From the NCBI RefSeq assembly GCF_036227405.1, contig NZ_CP109473.1, forward strand, positions 1,426,001 through 1,490,000: DNA of 64,000 nucleotides, in the 5' to 3' direction. Positions 42,798 through 52,161 of this stretch are shown here, one piece after another. Within the stretch, counting starts at the first letter, position 1. Every line of letters starts with the position of its first letter. Below the pieces are notes generated by a model. The model saw nothing but the letters and a program-made list of their open reading frames with translations, was not told the origin of the DNA and did no database searches. The position numbers were made by a program, and so were the translations under genes. The stretch comes from Streptomyces sp. NBC_01460. GTDB lineage: Bacteria; Actinomycetota; Actinomycetes; Streptomycetales; Streptomycetaceae.

Positions 42798-43717
42798 GGA
42801 GCTTCTCCCTGGGGTTCCAGATCGGAGATCCAGAGCCGTTGCAGCATGTGCCAGTCCTCCGGATGCTCGGCGATCCCGGTGGCGAAGGCGTCGGCCAGCG
42901 CCTGTGTCATGGAGGACGTCTTCTCGGTGCGGCTGCCTGACTCCGGTACGGCGACGGGCGGGTGGACCCGTGCCCGCATCACCGGCGTGCCGTCGTACCA
43001 GAGGGTGACGGGCAGCAGCAGCGCGCCGGTCTGCTGGGCCAGCAGTGCCGGTCCGGCGGGCATGCGCGCGGTGTCCCCGAAGAAGTCCACCTCGACGCCG
43101 GAGGCCGAGAGATCGCGGTCGGCGACGAGGCAGACCAGCCCGCCCGCGCGCAGCCGCCGGGCCAGCGTGCCGAACGCGGCGCCCCCGTTGTGCGGCAGGA
43201 CCTCCATGCCCAGGCCCTGGCGGTAGGCGACGAAACGGTCGTAGAGGGTCTCCGGCTTGAGCCGCTCGGCGACCGTCGTGAACGGCACCTTCAGGTCGGT
43301 GGTGACCCATGCGCCCGCCAGGTCCCAGTTCCCCAGGTGCGGCAGGGCGAGGACGACACCCTGCCCGGCGTCCAGTCCCTCGGTGAGCCGGTGGACGTCG
43401 CGGACGTCGATGGAGGCCTTGATCCGCTGCGGGCTCCAGGTCGGCAGCCGGAAGGACTCCATCCAGTACCGCATGTAGGAGCGCATGCCGGCCTTGGACA
43501 GCTCTGCGAGCCGCGCAGCGTCCGCGTCCGGCACCACCCGTGCGAGGTTCGACTCCAGGCGCAGCACCGACTTCCCGCGCCTCTTCCACACCTGGTCGGC
43601 CAGGGTGCGGAAGAGCGCGGCCGCAGCCGGTTCGGGAAGCTTCTTGACCGCGCCCCAGCCGAGGCCGTAGAGCCCGTCGGTCAACCGTCCCCTGAGATCG
43701 GATCCGGTGCCGCTCAC
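42794..43717 (-). CDS. Phosphatidylinositol mannoside acyltransferase
   Basis: A 307-residue HtrB/PatA-type lysophospholipid acyltransferase that acylates the mannose of PIM. The catalytic HX4D motif is in ALPHLGNWDLAG. Further blocks: RLRAGGLVCLVADRDLSASGVEVDFFGD and MPAGPALLAQQTGALLLPV. The GTG start at 43717 overlaps the pgsA stop (GTGA). Equivalent of mycobacterial Rv2611c by order and motif. Confidence 0.93.
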   Translation of the reverse strand: MSGTGSDLRGRLTDGLYGLGWGAVKKLPEPAAAALFRTLADQVWKRRGKSVLRLESNLARVVPDADAARLAELSKAGMRSYMRYWMESFRLPTWSPQRIKASIDVRDVHRLTEGLDAGQGVVLALPHLGNWDLAGAWVTTDLKVPFTTVAERLKPETLYDRFVAYRQGLGMEVLPHNGGAAFGTLARRLRAGGLVCLVADRDLSASGVEVDFFGDTARMPAGPALLAQQTGALLLPVTLWYDGTPVMRARVHPPVAVPESGSRTEKTSSMTQALADAFATGIAEHPEDWHMLQRLWISDLEPQGEAP

Positions 43718-44382
43718 TGCGCGGCCTCGCTCCCCTGTTCCGCGGCCGCGGCGGCGTCGGCCTCGGCCGACTCCCTGCGCACGGTCACCACCCGCTGGAC
43801 CAGCGTGACGAGGCTGCCGACGGCGACGATCCACAGCGCGATCGGCAGCAGGACCTGGATTCCCGGCACCCCGAAGCCGTGCAGTCCGGCGAGGCCGGCG
43901 GCGACCAGCGAGATCACGAGCCGCTCGGCGCGCTCCACCAGCCCGTTCACCGCGACCGGCAGACCGATCGACTCGCCCCGGGCCTTCGTGTACGAGACCA
44001 CCTGGCCGCTGGCCAGGCAGAAGATCGCGACCGCGCACAGCACGTTGTCGTCCCCGCCGCCCGCGTACCAGAGGGCGAAGCCGGCGAAGATCGCGCCGTC
44101 GGCCACCCGGTCGAGCGTCGAGTCCAGGAACGCGCCCCACCGGCTGGAGATCCCGGCCTGCCGGGCCATGTTGCCGTCGACCAGGTCCGAGAAGACGAAG
44201 ACCGTGATCACGATGGTGCCCCAGAAGAACTCCCCCATCGGGAAGAAGACCAGCGCACCTGCCATCACTCCGGCCGTGCCGACGAGAGTGACCGCGTCGG
44301 GGCTGACCCCGAGGCGGAGCAGCAGAGCGGCGAACGGTGTGAGGACACGCGTAAAAAATGCACGCGCGTACTTGTTCAGCAT
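43714..44382 (-). CDS. pgsA: Phosphatidylinositol phosphate synthase (CDP-alcohol phosphotransferase)
   Basis: A 222-residue polytopic enzyme joining CDP-diacylglycerol with inositol 3-phosphate, first step to phosphatidylinositol. The CDP-alcohol motif is complete: D66, D69, G70, A73, R74, G83, D87 and D91 in DLVDGNMARQAGISSRWGAFLDSTLD. About six membrane segments and an acidic Ala-rich tail. ATG 44382 (MLNKYARAFFTRVLTPFAALLL) matches the family; an upstream in-frame start (about 44451) is possible but less family-like. Heads the pgsA-acyltransferase-pimA unit. Confidence 0.93.
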   Translation of the reverse strand: MLNKYARAFFTRVLTPFAALLLRLGVSPDAVTLVGTAGVMAGALVFFPMGEFFWGTIVITVFVFSDLVDGNMARQAGISSRWGAFLDSTLDRVADGAIFAGFALWYAGGGDDNVLCAVAIFCLASGQVVSYTKARGESIGLPVAVNGLVERAERLVISLVAAGLAGLHGFGVPGIQVLLPIALWIVAVGSLVTLVQRVVTVRRESAEADAAAAAEQGSEAAQ

Positions 44383-44661
44383 GGCCTTCCCGAGGTTCGG
44401 TGGGCGCCGCGCGGCCCTTGCGGCCACCGGCTGGCCCATCGTAGTCACCAGCCGTGCCCGGCAGCGGCGGGGCACCCCGTCCCGCCCCATGTCCGGGAAG
44501 TCACGCCCCGGCGCACGTGACGTGTGGACGGTGTCCGGCGCGGGTGGAAAGCTCGAAGGACCGCGGGCGTCGACGGGACCGCCGCGACGGCTCTCCCCCG
44601 CCCGTGCCGCACCCGCTCCCGGATGATGCGGCACCGCGCCACCGATCGGGAGGCACGCATC

Positions 44662-46887
44662 ATGGGCGACAGGACACATGCGCACACCGGCGCCGCCGGA
44701 AGGGCGGCGACGGCCGGCCCGCCCGCTTCCGTACGGAACGTGGTGCTGGTCGGCCACAGCGGTTCGGGCAAGACGACGCTGGTCGAGGCGCTCGCGCTGA
44801 CGGCCGGAGCGCTGAACCGGGCCGGCCGGGTCGAGGACGGCTCGACCGTCTCCGACCACGACGCGATCGAACAGCGCCGACGGCGTTCCGTGCAGCTCTC
44901 CCTGGTCCCCGTCGAATGGGACGGCTGCAAGGTCAATCTGCTGGACACGCCCGGACATCCGGACTTCGTCGGGGAGCTCAGGGCCGGTCTGCGCGCGGCG
45001 GACGCGGCCCTCTTCGTCGTCTCGGCCGCCCAGGAGGCGGACGCCGTGGCGGAGACCACCCGCGCGGTCTGGGAGGAGTGCGCGGCCGTCGGGATGCCGC
45101 GGGCGATCGTCGTCACGCACCTGGACACCGCGCGCACGTCCTTCGAGGAGATGACCCGGGTCTGCGGCCGGATCTTCGGGCACGACGACCCGGACGCCGT
45201 CCTTCCCCTCTACCTCCCGGTGCACGGCCCCGAGGGCCCGGACGGGCACGCCCCGCTCACCGGGCTGACCGGACTCCTCACCCGGCGGATCCTCGACTAC
45301 TCCTCGGGGGAGCGGCGGGAGGCTCCGCCCTCCGGGGGCCGGTGGGAGCCGCTCCAGGGGGCACGTGACCGGCTGATCGAGGGGATCATCGCCGAGAGCG
45401 AGGACGAGACCCTCATGGACCGCTACCTCGGCGGCGGCGAGATGGACCTCACGACGCTCGTCGACGACCTGGAGCGCGCCGTGGCACGCGGATCCTTCCA
45501 CCCCGTGCTCACCGCCGCACCGGCCGCCGAGGGTGCCCGGCAGGGCGTCGGCACCGTGGAGCTCCTCGACCTGGTCACCCGCGGCTTCCCCTCGCCCGAG
45601 GAGCACGCGCCGCCCGCCGTCACGACCCCGGACGGCACCCCGCGCCCCGCCCCCGTCCGCGATCCGGCGGCACCCCTGGTCGCCGAGGTCGTCAAGACCT
45701 CGTCCGACCCCTACGTGGGACGGGTCTCCCTCGTCCGTGTCTTCTCGGGCACGCTGCGCCCCGACGACACCGTGCACGTGTGCGGTCACGGCCTCACCCG
45801 GCCCGACGGCGAGGCGAGCCCGAACCACGGGTCCGACGTGCGCGTCGGCGCCCTCTCCGCGCCCTTCGGCGGACAGCAGCGCCCGCTGGACCGATGTGTC
45901 GCGGGAGATCTGGCCTGCGTCTCCAAGCTGGGCGGGGCGGAGACGGGCGACACGCTCTCGGACGACGGCGACCCCCTGCTGATGGAGCCGTGGGTCATGC
46001 CCGACCCGCTGCTCCCCCTGGCGGTCCGCGCCCACGGCAAGGCCGACGAGGACAAGCTCTCGCAGGGCCTGGCGCGCCTGGTCGCCGAGGATCCGACGAT
46101 GCGCCTGGAGCAGAACCAGGACACCCACCAGGTCGTCCTGTGGTGCATGGGCGAGGCGCAGACGGAGGTGGCGCTGGAGCGCCTGCGCGGCAGGTACGGC
46201 GTCCAGGTCGACGCCGAGCCCCCTCGTGTCCCGCTGCGGGAGACGTTCGCCTCCCGGACCGCGGGACACGGCCGGCACGTCAAGCAGTCGGGCGGCCACG
46301 GCCAGTACGCCGTCTGCGAGATCGAGGTGGAGCCGCTGCCGCCCGGCTCGGGCGTCGAGTTCGTCGACGAGGTGGTCGGCGGCTCCGTGCCGCGGCAGTT
46401 CGTCGCCTCCGTGGAGAAGGGCGTACGCACCCAGGCGGCTCGCGGCCTCGCGGCCGGGAATCCGCTCGTCGACGTACGGGTGACCCTCCTCGACGGGAAG
46501 TCCCACTCGGTGGACTCCTCCGACGCCGCCTTCCAGACCGCGGGCGCCCTGGCGCTGCGGGAGGCCGCGGCGGACACCCGCGTCGAGCTCCTCGAACCCG
46601 TCGCCCGGATCGGTGTGCTGGTCCCCGACGACTACGTGGGGGCGGTCATGAGTGACCTCGCGGGGCGGCGCGGCAGGGTCGTGGGCACCGAACAGTCGAC
46701 CGGGGAGCGCACGCTCGTCCGCGCCGAGGTGCCGGAGATCGAGATCAGCAGGTACACCGTCGACCTCCGCTCGCTGACGCACGGCACCGGACGGTTCGAC
46801 CGGGCGTACGCCCGGCACGAGCCGATGCCCCCTCACCTCGCGAACCGCATCCGCGAAGCGCAGGAAAACGGCACAAAAGTGAGCTAG
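44662..46887 (+). CDS. EF-G-like translational GTPase (EF-G2 type)
   Basis: A 741-residue paralogue of elongation factor G. G1 GHSGSGKTTL, G3 DTPGHPDF, and at G4 THLD instead of NKxD. Domain II (LVAEVVKTSSDPYVGRVSLVRVFSGTL), domain III-IV (GGHGQYAVCEIEVEPL, GGSVPRQFVASVEKGV) and domain V (LEPVARIGVLVPDDYVGAVMSDLAGRRGRV) are all present. It is not the main fusA, which lies in the str operon. The mycobacterial counterpart EF-G2 lacks translocase activity. ATG 44662 follows GGGAGG; the frame opens earlier without support. Confidence 0.9.
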   Translation: MGDRTHAHTGAAGRAATAGPPASVRNVVLVGHSGSGKTTLVEALALTAGALNRAGRVEDGSTVSDHDAIEQRRRRSVQLSLVPVEWDGCKVNLLDTPGHPDFVGELRAGLRAADAALFVVSAAQEADAVAETTRAVWEECAAVGMPRAIVVTHLDTARTSFEEMTRVCGRIFGHDDPDAVLPLYLPVHGPEGPDGHAPLTGLTGLLTRRILDYSSGERREAPPSGGRWEPLQGARDRLIEGIIAESEDETLMDRYLGGGEMDLTTLVDDLERAVARGSFHPVLTAAPAAEGARQGVGTVELLDLVTRGFPSPEEHAPPAVTTPDGTPRPAPVRDPAAPLVAEVVKTSSDPYVGRVSLVRVFSGTLRPDDTVHVCGHGLTRPDGEASPNHGSDVRVGALSAPFGGQQRPLDRCVAGDLACVSKLGGAETGDTLSDDGDPLLMEPWVMPDPLLPLAVRAHGKADEDKLSQGLARLVAEDPTMRLEQNQDTHQVVLWCMGEAQTEVALERLRGRYGVQVDAEPPRVPLRETFASRTAGHGRHVKQSGGHGQYAVCEIEVEPLPPGSGVEFVDEVVGGSVPRQFVASVEKGVRTQAARGLAAGNPLVDVRVTLLDGKSHSVDSSDAAFQTAGALALREAAADTRVELLEPVARIGVLVPDDYVGAVMSDLAGRRGRVVGTEQSTGERTLVRAEVPEIEISRYTVDLRSLTHGTGRFDRAYARHEPMPPHLANRIREAQENGTKVS

Positions 46888-46907
46888 TTGACTGGATATG
46901 ACCCCTT

Positions 46908-46937
46908 CCGCCCGCCTCCGGCCCGATCGGCGGGCGG
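46908..46937 (+). terminator. Candidate terminator after the EF-G-like gene
   Basis: CCGCCCGCC (46908-46916) pairs with GGCGGGCGG (46929-46937), 21 nt past the stop, with no U-tract. Confidence 0.5.
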
Positions 46938-47043
46938 GCGCCCGGCCCGGACGATACGCTGTGGGCCCAGCTCAGAAGGTGTGCGACGTACGGTAGTTGG
47001 GAACAGCCGCAGGAGCAGACCGTGCGGGCGAGTGGGGGCGACA

Positions 47044-48714
47044 GTGGCCAACGACGGATTCGATTTCTCTCCCGGAGCGCAGATCCCGCTCCAGGGTGCG
47101 GGAGCGCAGGCGGTGGCGACCAACGCCCTCGCCTCCGCCGCGTACCGCGACAGCGATGTGACGGAGATCCTCAAGGCCAACAGCGAGTGGCACAAGTCCG
47201 AGGTGAAACCGGGCGAGTCGAAGCTGTTCAAGTCCGACTACTTCAAGCCGAATCTCGGCGAGGCGTTCTCCCGGGCCGTCCAGGAGCGCATGCTCGGCGG
47301 CGGCCGGGCCGCGCTCATCCAGTCCTTCGGCACCGACCCGCAGACCGTCGTCGAGCACTGCCTGTCCGCGAGCGGTCTGCGCAAGGCCCGGGACAAGAAG
47401 CTCACCCTGGTCACCGTCCTCCTCGGCGTCCTCTTCCTGCCCGGGCTGCTCTTCTGGGTCCTCGCCTTCCGGCTGCGCGACTCCCTCAACAAGTCCACGG
47501 ACAAGTTCTTCCAGGCCCTCGGCGGCATCCTGCTCGTCGTGCTCGGCGGCCTCGCCGCGATCTTCCTGATCGCCATGCCGCTGACCGGGCTCCCGGCCCT
47601 CTACCTGCGCGCCGCGGCGATCGCCCCGGTCATCGGCTGGCTGCTGGCCAAGCGGATCGCCGAGACGTCCGTACGCGACCTGCGGGCCCGCTGGGAGGGG
47701 CTCCTGTCCGGCGCCGGCGTCATCGCGAAGATCCCCGAGGCCGCGCCCAGGAGTCCCAACGAGACCGCGCGCGAGGAGCTGCGCCAGAGCCTGGAGAAGC
47801 TCGCCGCGGAGCAGCAGTCCAACGCCGTCTTCTACGCCGGGCCCAAGGGCATCCTGGGGATGGGGACCCGGTGGGGCGGCTGGCATCTCGCCGAGGAGCT
47901 CACCCCCGCGGACCCCACCAGGGAGATCCACCAGTTCCGCAGCTGGGACGTCGTGCGTGCCATCCACGACCAGCTGAAGCTGCTGGAGCGCGGCCCGCTG
48001 AACACCGGCGGTTTCCCCACGCCGTCCGTCAAGCACTGGATCGTCTCCCCCATCGGGGAGAACGCGGACTCCGTCTCCCGGCCCGCCGGCGAGGACGTCG
48101 CGACCTTCCAGGTCAAGCCCCACGAGATACAGCGCATCTGCAACCACCAGCAGTTCGGCAGCGGCGACCGGCACTACCTGGGTGTCCAGTTCACCCTCTG
48201 GGACGGGCAGCTGGTGATCACCATGCTGATCACCGTCACCGTGCTCCACGAGACCCTGAGGATCGAGGTCACCGGGCACGCGCTGGGTCCCGTCCACGGG
48301 CTCTTCCTCAGCAAGCCGGAGGCACCGACCAAGACGGTCAAGAAGGCGGTCAGGTTCTGGGAGACCCGGAAGGTCGCGCTTCCCCTCATCAAGGCGAGCG
48401 AGGTCGTGCGGCTCGCCCTCCGGGCCCCGCTGACCTGGTATCCCCCGCTGCTCGACTACCTGGGCGGCAAGATCGTCCTGCCCGAGCCCTTCGGCCTGCG
48501 CCACGCCTGGGCGGCCAAGCCGTGGGGGCACCGCTTCATGGCCGACGACGCCATGCGCGCGGCCACCCCGGTGCTGCGCGTGGTGCACTCCGCCGCCAAG
48601 CGGGTCCTGACGGAGCACGGGGTCGACACCGAGCGCTTCGACACCCGCTCCTCGATCCTCAGCGGCATGGTCCAGGACCCCGCCCCGAGGAAGGCCGACG
48701 TCTACGACGCCTGA
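47044..48714 (+). CDS. Unknown large membrane-associated protein
   Basis: A 556-residue protein I do not recognise. Residues 1-110 are soluble (SPGAQIPLQGAGAQAVATNALASAAYRDSDVTEILKAN). Two or three hydrophobic segments lie at about 122-210 (LTLVTVLLGVLFLPGLLFWVLAF, GGILLVVLGGLAAIFLIAMPL, YLRAAAIAPVIGWLLAK). A large soluble C-terminal part of about 340 residues follows, containing WDGQLVITMLITVTVLHETLRIEVTGHALGPVHGLF. GTG 47044 has GGGGG 6 nt upstream. The frame opens earlier at 46888 but that stretch contains the terminator of the preceding gene. It sits between EF-G-like and the HIT gene; no function is inferred. Confidence 0.8.
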   Translation: MANDGFDFSPGAQIPLQGAGAQAVATNALASAAYRDSDVTEILKANSEWHKSEVKPGESKLFKSDYFKPNLGEAFSRAVQERMLGGGRAALIQSFGTDPQTVVEHCLSASGLRKARDKKLTLVTVLLGVLFLPGLLFWVLAFRLRDSLNKSTDKFFQALGGILLVVLGGLAAIFLIAMPLTGLPALYLRAAAIAPVIGWLLAKRIAETSVRDLRARWEGLLSGAGVIAKIPEAAPRSPNETAREELRQSLEKLAAEQQSNAVFYAGPKGILGMGTRWGGWHLAEELTPADPTREIHQFRSWDVVRAIHDQLKLLERGPLNTGGFPTPSVKHWIVSPIGENADSVSRPAGEDVATFQVKPHEIQRICNHQQFGSGDRHYLGVQFTLWDGQLVITMLITVTVLHETLRIEVTGHALGPVHGLFLSKPEAPTKTVKKAVRFWETRKVALPLIKASEVVRLALRAPLTWYPPLLDYLGGKIVLPEPFGLRHAWAAKPWGHRFMADDAMRAATPVLRVVHSAAKRVLTEHGVDTERFDTRSSILSGMVQDPAPRKADVYDA

Positions 48715-48738
48715 CCCCCGTCCGGGGCGAAGGCCCGC

Positions 48739-49311
48739 TCAGGCGGACGGCAGCTCGGCCGGCCACACGCCGGCCAGCATCGTCCGGGTGTCGCCCAGCA
48801 GCTGCGGGAGCACCTTCGTGTGTCCGACGACCGGCATGAAGTTGGTGTCCCCGCCCCAGCGGGGCACCACGTGCTGGTGGAGGTGGGCGGCGATGCCGGC
48901 GCCCGCCTCCGCCCCCTGGTTCATCCCGATGTTGAAGCCGTGCGCCCCGGAGGCGGCCCGCAGGGCGACCATGGCCCGCTTGGTGAAGTCGGCCAGCTCC
49001 GCGGTCTCCGGGCCGTCCAGCTCCGTGTAGTCGGCCACGTGCCGGTACGGGACCACCATCAGGTGGCCGCCGTTGTACGGGTACAGGTTGAGCACGGCGT
49101 AGACCTGCTCTCCCCTGGCGACGATGAGCCCGTCCTCGTCCGACTTCGAGGGAATCTCGCAGAACGGACAGCCGTCGCCGGCCCCCGGGCCGCTCGGCTT
49201 GCTCTCACCCTGGATGTAGGCCATCCGGTGGGGCGTCCACAGGCGCTGGAACGCGTCGGGCGTCCCCACTCCGATCTGCTGTTCCGGCTCACTCGTCATG
49301 CCCGTCAGCAT
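48739..49311 (-). CDS. HIT-family nucleotide hydrolase/phosphorylase (Ap4A phosphorylase-like)
   Basis: A 190-residue protein with the histidine triad HLHQHVVPRWGGD near the C-terminus, the Cys pair CPFC (GDGCPFCEIP) and GGHLMVVPYRHVADY. By order it matches Rv2613c of M. tuberculosis, characterised as an Ap4A phosphorylase; the activity here is inferred. ATG 49311 (with GGGAG 9 nt upstream) and ATG 49299, four codons later, are both possible. In mycobacteria it sits between thrS and pgsA; here three extra genes intervene. Confidence 0.92.
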   Translation of the reverse strand: MLTGMTSEPEQQIGVGTPDAFQRLWTPHRMAYIQGESKPSGPGAGDGCPFCEIPSKSDEDGLIVARGEQVYAVLNLYPYNGGHLMVVPYRHVADYTELDGPETAELADFTKRAMVALRAASGAHGFNIGMNQGAEAGAGIAAHLHQHVVPRWGGDTNFMPVVGHTKVLPQLLGDTRTMLAGVWPAELPSA

Positions 49312-49377
49312 ATTGCGTCGCTCCCGCCGCGCGTGTCGCCGGGGCCGACCCCGTCCGCGCCCCGCGATGCTGGCGCC

Positions 49378-50055
49378 ATGAGCGACCGTCCCGCAGCCCC
49401 CGTCCCCGACCGGCTCACGGAATGGGAGCAGCGCACCGAGGTGCCTCTCTTCGCCGCGGCGCTGGTCTTCCTCACCGGCTACGCGGTCCGGGTCCTCGCC
49501 CCGCTCGGCGCCCAGCCCTGGCGGGACATCGCCCTCGCCCTCGTCGCCTTCACGTGGCTGCTCTTCGGGGTGGACTACGGCGTACGGCTCCGGCTCAGCG
49601 GCCAGGGCCGGCGCTTCGTGCGCACGCACTGGCTGGACACGGCCGTCCTCCTGCTGCCGCTGCTGCGCCCGCTGCGCGTGGTCCAGATCTACACGGCGGT
49701 CCAGAAGCGCCGGGAGCAGCCCCGGATGAGCCTCTACGCCCGGGTGATGACGTACGCCGGGCTGACGACCGTGCTCCTCGGCTTCTCCGCCGCGCTCGCG
49801 GTGTACCACCAGGAGAGGGGGGCGGCAGGCTCCACGATCCGTACGTTCGGGGACGCGGTGTGGTGGGCGTGCGCGACGCTCACGACGGTGGGGTACGGGG
49901 ACGCCGTGCCGGTCACGTTCGGCGGCCGGGTGGTCGCGGCGGGGCTGATGGCCTGCGGGCTGGCGCTGCTGGGAGCGGTGACGGGCTCGTTCTCGTCGTG
50001 GCTGCTGCAGGTGTTCGCCCGGGAGGACGAGAAGAGGCCCCCGGGGAGCGTGTAG
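49378..50055 (+). CDS. Potassium channel family protein
   Basis: A 225-residue membrane protein with hydrophobic segments at about 24-43, 48-66, 80-98 and 120-137, a pore helix (DAVWWACATLTTVGYGDAVPV) with the K+ selectivity filter TTVGYGD, and a last inner helix (GRVVAAGLMACGLALLGAVTGSF). The first part has S1-S4-like layout but no regular Arg ladder, so it may not be voltage-gated. ATG 49378. The last codons (RPPGSV) lie inside a terminator hairpin shared with the convergent thrS. Confidence 0.9.
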   Translation: MSDRPAAPVPDRLTEWEQRTEVPLFAAALVFLTGYAVRVLAPLGAQPWRDIALALVAFTWLLFGVDYGVRLRLSGQGRRFVRTHWLDTAVLLLPLLRPLRVVQIYTAVQKRREQPRMSLYARVMTYAGLTTVLLGFSAALAVYHQERGAAGSTIRTFGDAVWWACATLTTVGYGDAVPVTFGGRVVAAGLMACGLALLGAVTGSFSSWLLQVFAREDEKRPPGSV

Positions 50056-50070
50056 CTCACCGGGGGCCTC
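50034..50070. terminator. Shared terminator of channel gene and thrS
   Basis: GAGGCCCCCGG (50034-50044) pairs with CCGGGGGCCTC (50060-50070). The left arm is inside the end of the channel gene; thrS converges on it. Confidence 0.7.
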
Positions 50071-50083
50071 GTCACCGTACGGA

Positions 50084-52060
50084 TCAGACCTGTACGCGGC
50101 GCTCCACCACGTCGAGGAGCTTGGCGATCGCCTCGTCGCGCGGGATGCCGTTCTCCTGCGAGCCGTCGCGGTGGCGGAAGGACACCGTGCCGGCGTTCAT
50201 GTCGTCGTCACCGACGATGACCATGAAGGGCACCTTGGCCTTCTGGTGGTTCCTGATCTTCTTCTGCATCCGGTCGGAGGAGGCGTCCACCTCGACCCGC
50301 AGCCCCTTCTTGCGCGCCTCGGCGGCGAACTCCTGGAGGTACGGGATGTGGGTGTCGCCGATCGGGATGCCGACCGCCTGGACCGGGGCGAGCCAGACCG
50401 GGAACGCGCCCGCGTAGTGCTCCAGCAGCACGGCGAAGAAGCGCTCGATGGAGCCGAACAGGGCGCGGTGGATCATGACCGGGCGCTGCTTGGAACCGTC
50501 CGGGCCGGTGTACTCCAGGTCGAAGCGCTCCGGCAGGTTGAAGTCGAGCTGCACGGTCGACATCTGCCAGGTGCGGCCGATGGCGTCCTTGCACTGGACC
50601 GAGATCTTCGGGCCGTAGAACGCGGCGCCGCCCGGGTCCGGGACGAGCGGGAGGCCCTGCTTCTCGGCGACCTGGCGCAGCGTCTCGGTGGCCTCCTCCC
50701 AGGTCTCGTCCGACCCGACGTACTTCTCCGGGTCCTTGGTCGAGAGCTCCAGGTAGAAGTCGGTCAGCCCGTAGTCGCGCAGGAGGTTCAGGACGAAGGT
50801 GAGCGTCCGGTCGAGCTCCTCCGCCATCTGCTCCTTGGTGCAGTAGATGTGCGCGTCGTCCTGGGTGAAGCCGCGCGAGCGGGTCAGGCCGTGGACGACA
50901 CCCGACTTCTCGTACCGGTAGACCGTGCCGAACTCGAAGAGGCGCAGCGGCAGTTCGCGGTAGGAGCGGCCACGCGCGTCGAAGATCAGGTTGTGCATCG
51001 GGCAGTTCATCGGCTTGAGGTAGTAGTCCACCCCGTCGTCGAGCTGCATGGGGGGGTACATGCCGTCGGCGTACCAGTCCAGGTGGCCGGACTTCTCGAA
51101 GAGCTTGCCCTTGGTGGCGTGCGGCGAGTAGACGAACTCGTAGCCCTCCTCCTCGTGGCGGCGGCGCGAGTAGTCCTCCATGGCCCGGCGGATGACGCCG
51201 CCCTTGGGGTGGAAGACGGCGAGGCCAGGGCCGATCTCGTCGGGGAAGGAGAACAGGTCCAGCTCGCTGCCGAGGCGGCGGTGGTCGCGCTTGGCGGCCT
51301 CCTCCAGGAACTCCAGGTGCGCCTTGAGCTCGTCCTTGGTGGGCCAGGCGGTGCCGTAGATGCGCTGGAGCATGGGGTTCTTCTCGCTGCCCCGCCAGTA
51401 CGCAGCCGCGTTCCGCATCAGCTTGAACGCGGGGATGAACCGGGTGGTGGGCAGGTGCGGGCCCCGGCAGAGGTCCTTCCAGCACAGGTCACCGGTCTTG
51501 GCGTCCAGGTTGTCGTAGATGGTCAGCTCGCCGCCGCCCACCTCGACGTCCGCGCCGTCGTCCGTGGAGGCGGAGCCCTTGATGCCGATGAGCTCCAGCT
51601 TGTACGGCTCGTCGGCGAGCTCCTCGCGGGCGGCCTCGTCGGTGACCACCCGGCGGGAGAACCTCTGTCCCCGCTTCTGGATCTCCTGCATCTTCTTCTC
51701 GATGGCCTTGAGGTCCTCGGGCGTGAAGGGCCTCTCGACGTCGAAGTCGTAGTAGAAGCCGTCCTTGACCGGCGGGCCGATGCCCAGCTTGGCCTCGGGG
51801 AAGAGCTCCTGCACCGCCTGTGCCATCACGTGCGCGGTGGAGTGCCGCAGGATGTTCAGGCCGTCCTCGGAGGAGATCTCGACGGGCTCGACGGTCTCGC
51901 CGTCCCGGAGCTCGTACGCGAGGTCCTTCAGCTCCCCGGCGATCCGCGCGGCGACGACGGTGCGCTGCCCGGGGAAGAGCTCCGCGGCCGTCGTGCCCGT
52001 CGTCACCACGTGCTCTTCCCGCTCGGAATCGCGTTGGATGATCACACGGACGTCTGACAC
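50084..52060 (-). CDS. thrS: Threonyl-tRNA synthetase
   Basis: A 658-residue class II synthetase. N-terminal TGS domain ([24 protein letters not shown]), editing domain with [13 protein letters not shown], catalytic domain with zinc-site Cys in [11 protein letters not shown], motif 2 [28 protein letters not shown] and a C-terminal anticodon-binding domain ending VVERRVQV. The GTG start at 52060 has GGAGAG in front; the much longer open frame beyond it belongs to the gene upstream in another reading. A 24-bp palindrome lies 32 nt upstream of the start. Confidence 0.97.
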   Translation of the reverse strand: MSDVRVIIQRDSEREEHVVTTGTTAAELFPGQRTVVAARIAGELKDLAYELRDGETVEPVEISSEDGLNILRHSTAHVMAQAVQELFPEAKLGIGPPVKDGFYYDFDVERPFTPEDLKAIEKKMQEIQKRGQRFSRRVVTDEAAREELADEPYKLELIGIKGSASTDDGADVEVGGGELTIYDNLDAKTGDLCWKDLCRGPHLPTTRFIPAFKLMRNAAAYWRGSEKNPMLQRIYGTAWPTKDELKAHLEFLEEAAKRDHRRLGSELDLFSFPDEIGPGLAVFHPKGGVIRRAMEDYSRRRHEEEGYEFVYSPHATKGKLFEKSGHLDWYADGMYPPMQLDDGVDYYLKPMNCPMHNLIFDARGRSYRELPLRLFEFGTVYRYEKSGVVHGLTRSRGFTQDDAHIYCTKEQMAEELDRTLTFVLNLLRDYGLTDFYLELSTKDPEKYVGSDETWEEATETLRQVAEKQGLPLVPDPGGAAFYGPKISVQCKDAIGRTWQMSTVQLDFNLPERFDLEYTGPDGSKQRPVMIHRALFGSIERFFAVLLEHYAGAFPVWLAPVQAVGIPIGDTHIPYLQEFAAEARKKGLRVEVDASSDRMQKKIRNHQKAKVPFMVIVGDDDMNAGTVSFRHRDGSQENGIPRDEAIAKLLDVVERRVQV

Positions 52061-52091
52061 CGGTCTCTCCTGACTGAGGGGGTGCGTCGCT

Positions 52092-52115
52092 TTCCTCTTG
52101 CGCGCGCAAGAGGAA
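52092..52115. repeat. 24-bp perfect palindrome upstream of thrS
   Basis: TTCCTCTTGCGC and its exact complement, in the 101-bp gap between the upstream gene's stop (52162) and thrS. It could terminate the upstream operon or regulate thrS. The A-rich side and perfect symmetry would also suit a dimeric DNA-binding protein. Confidence 0.65.
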
Positions 52116-52161
52116 TCGTACCGAGCCGGGGGGCCTCGACGCGAAAGGGATACCGGGGCGC

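Noticed and set aside
52061..52161. T-box riboswitch upstream of thrS
   Set aside because: Only a palindrome is visible; no specifier stem, no T-box sequence and the gap is too short.
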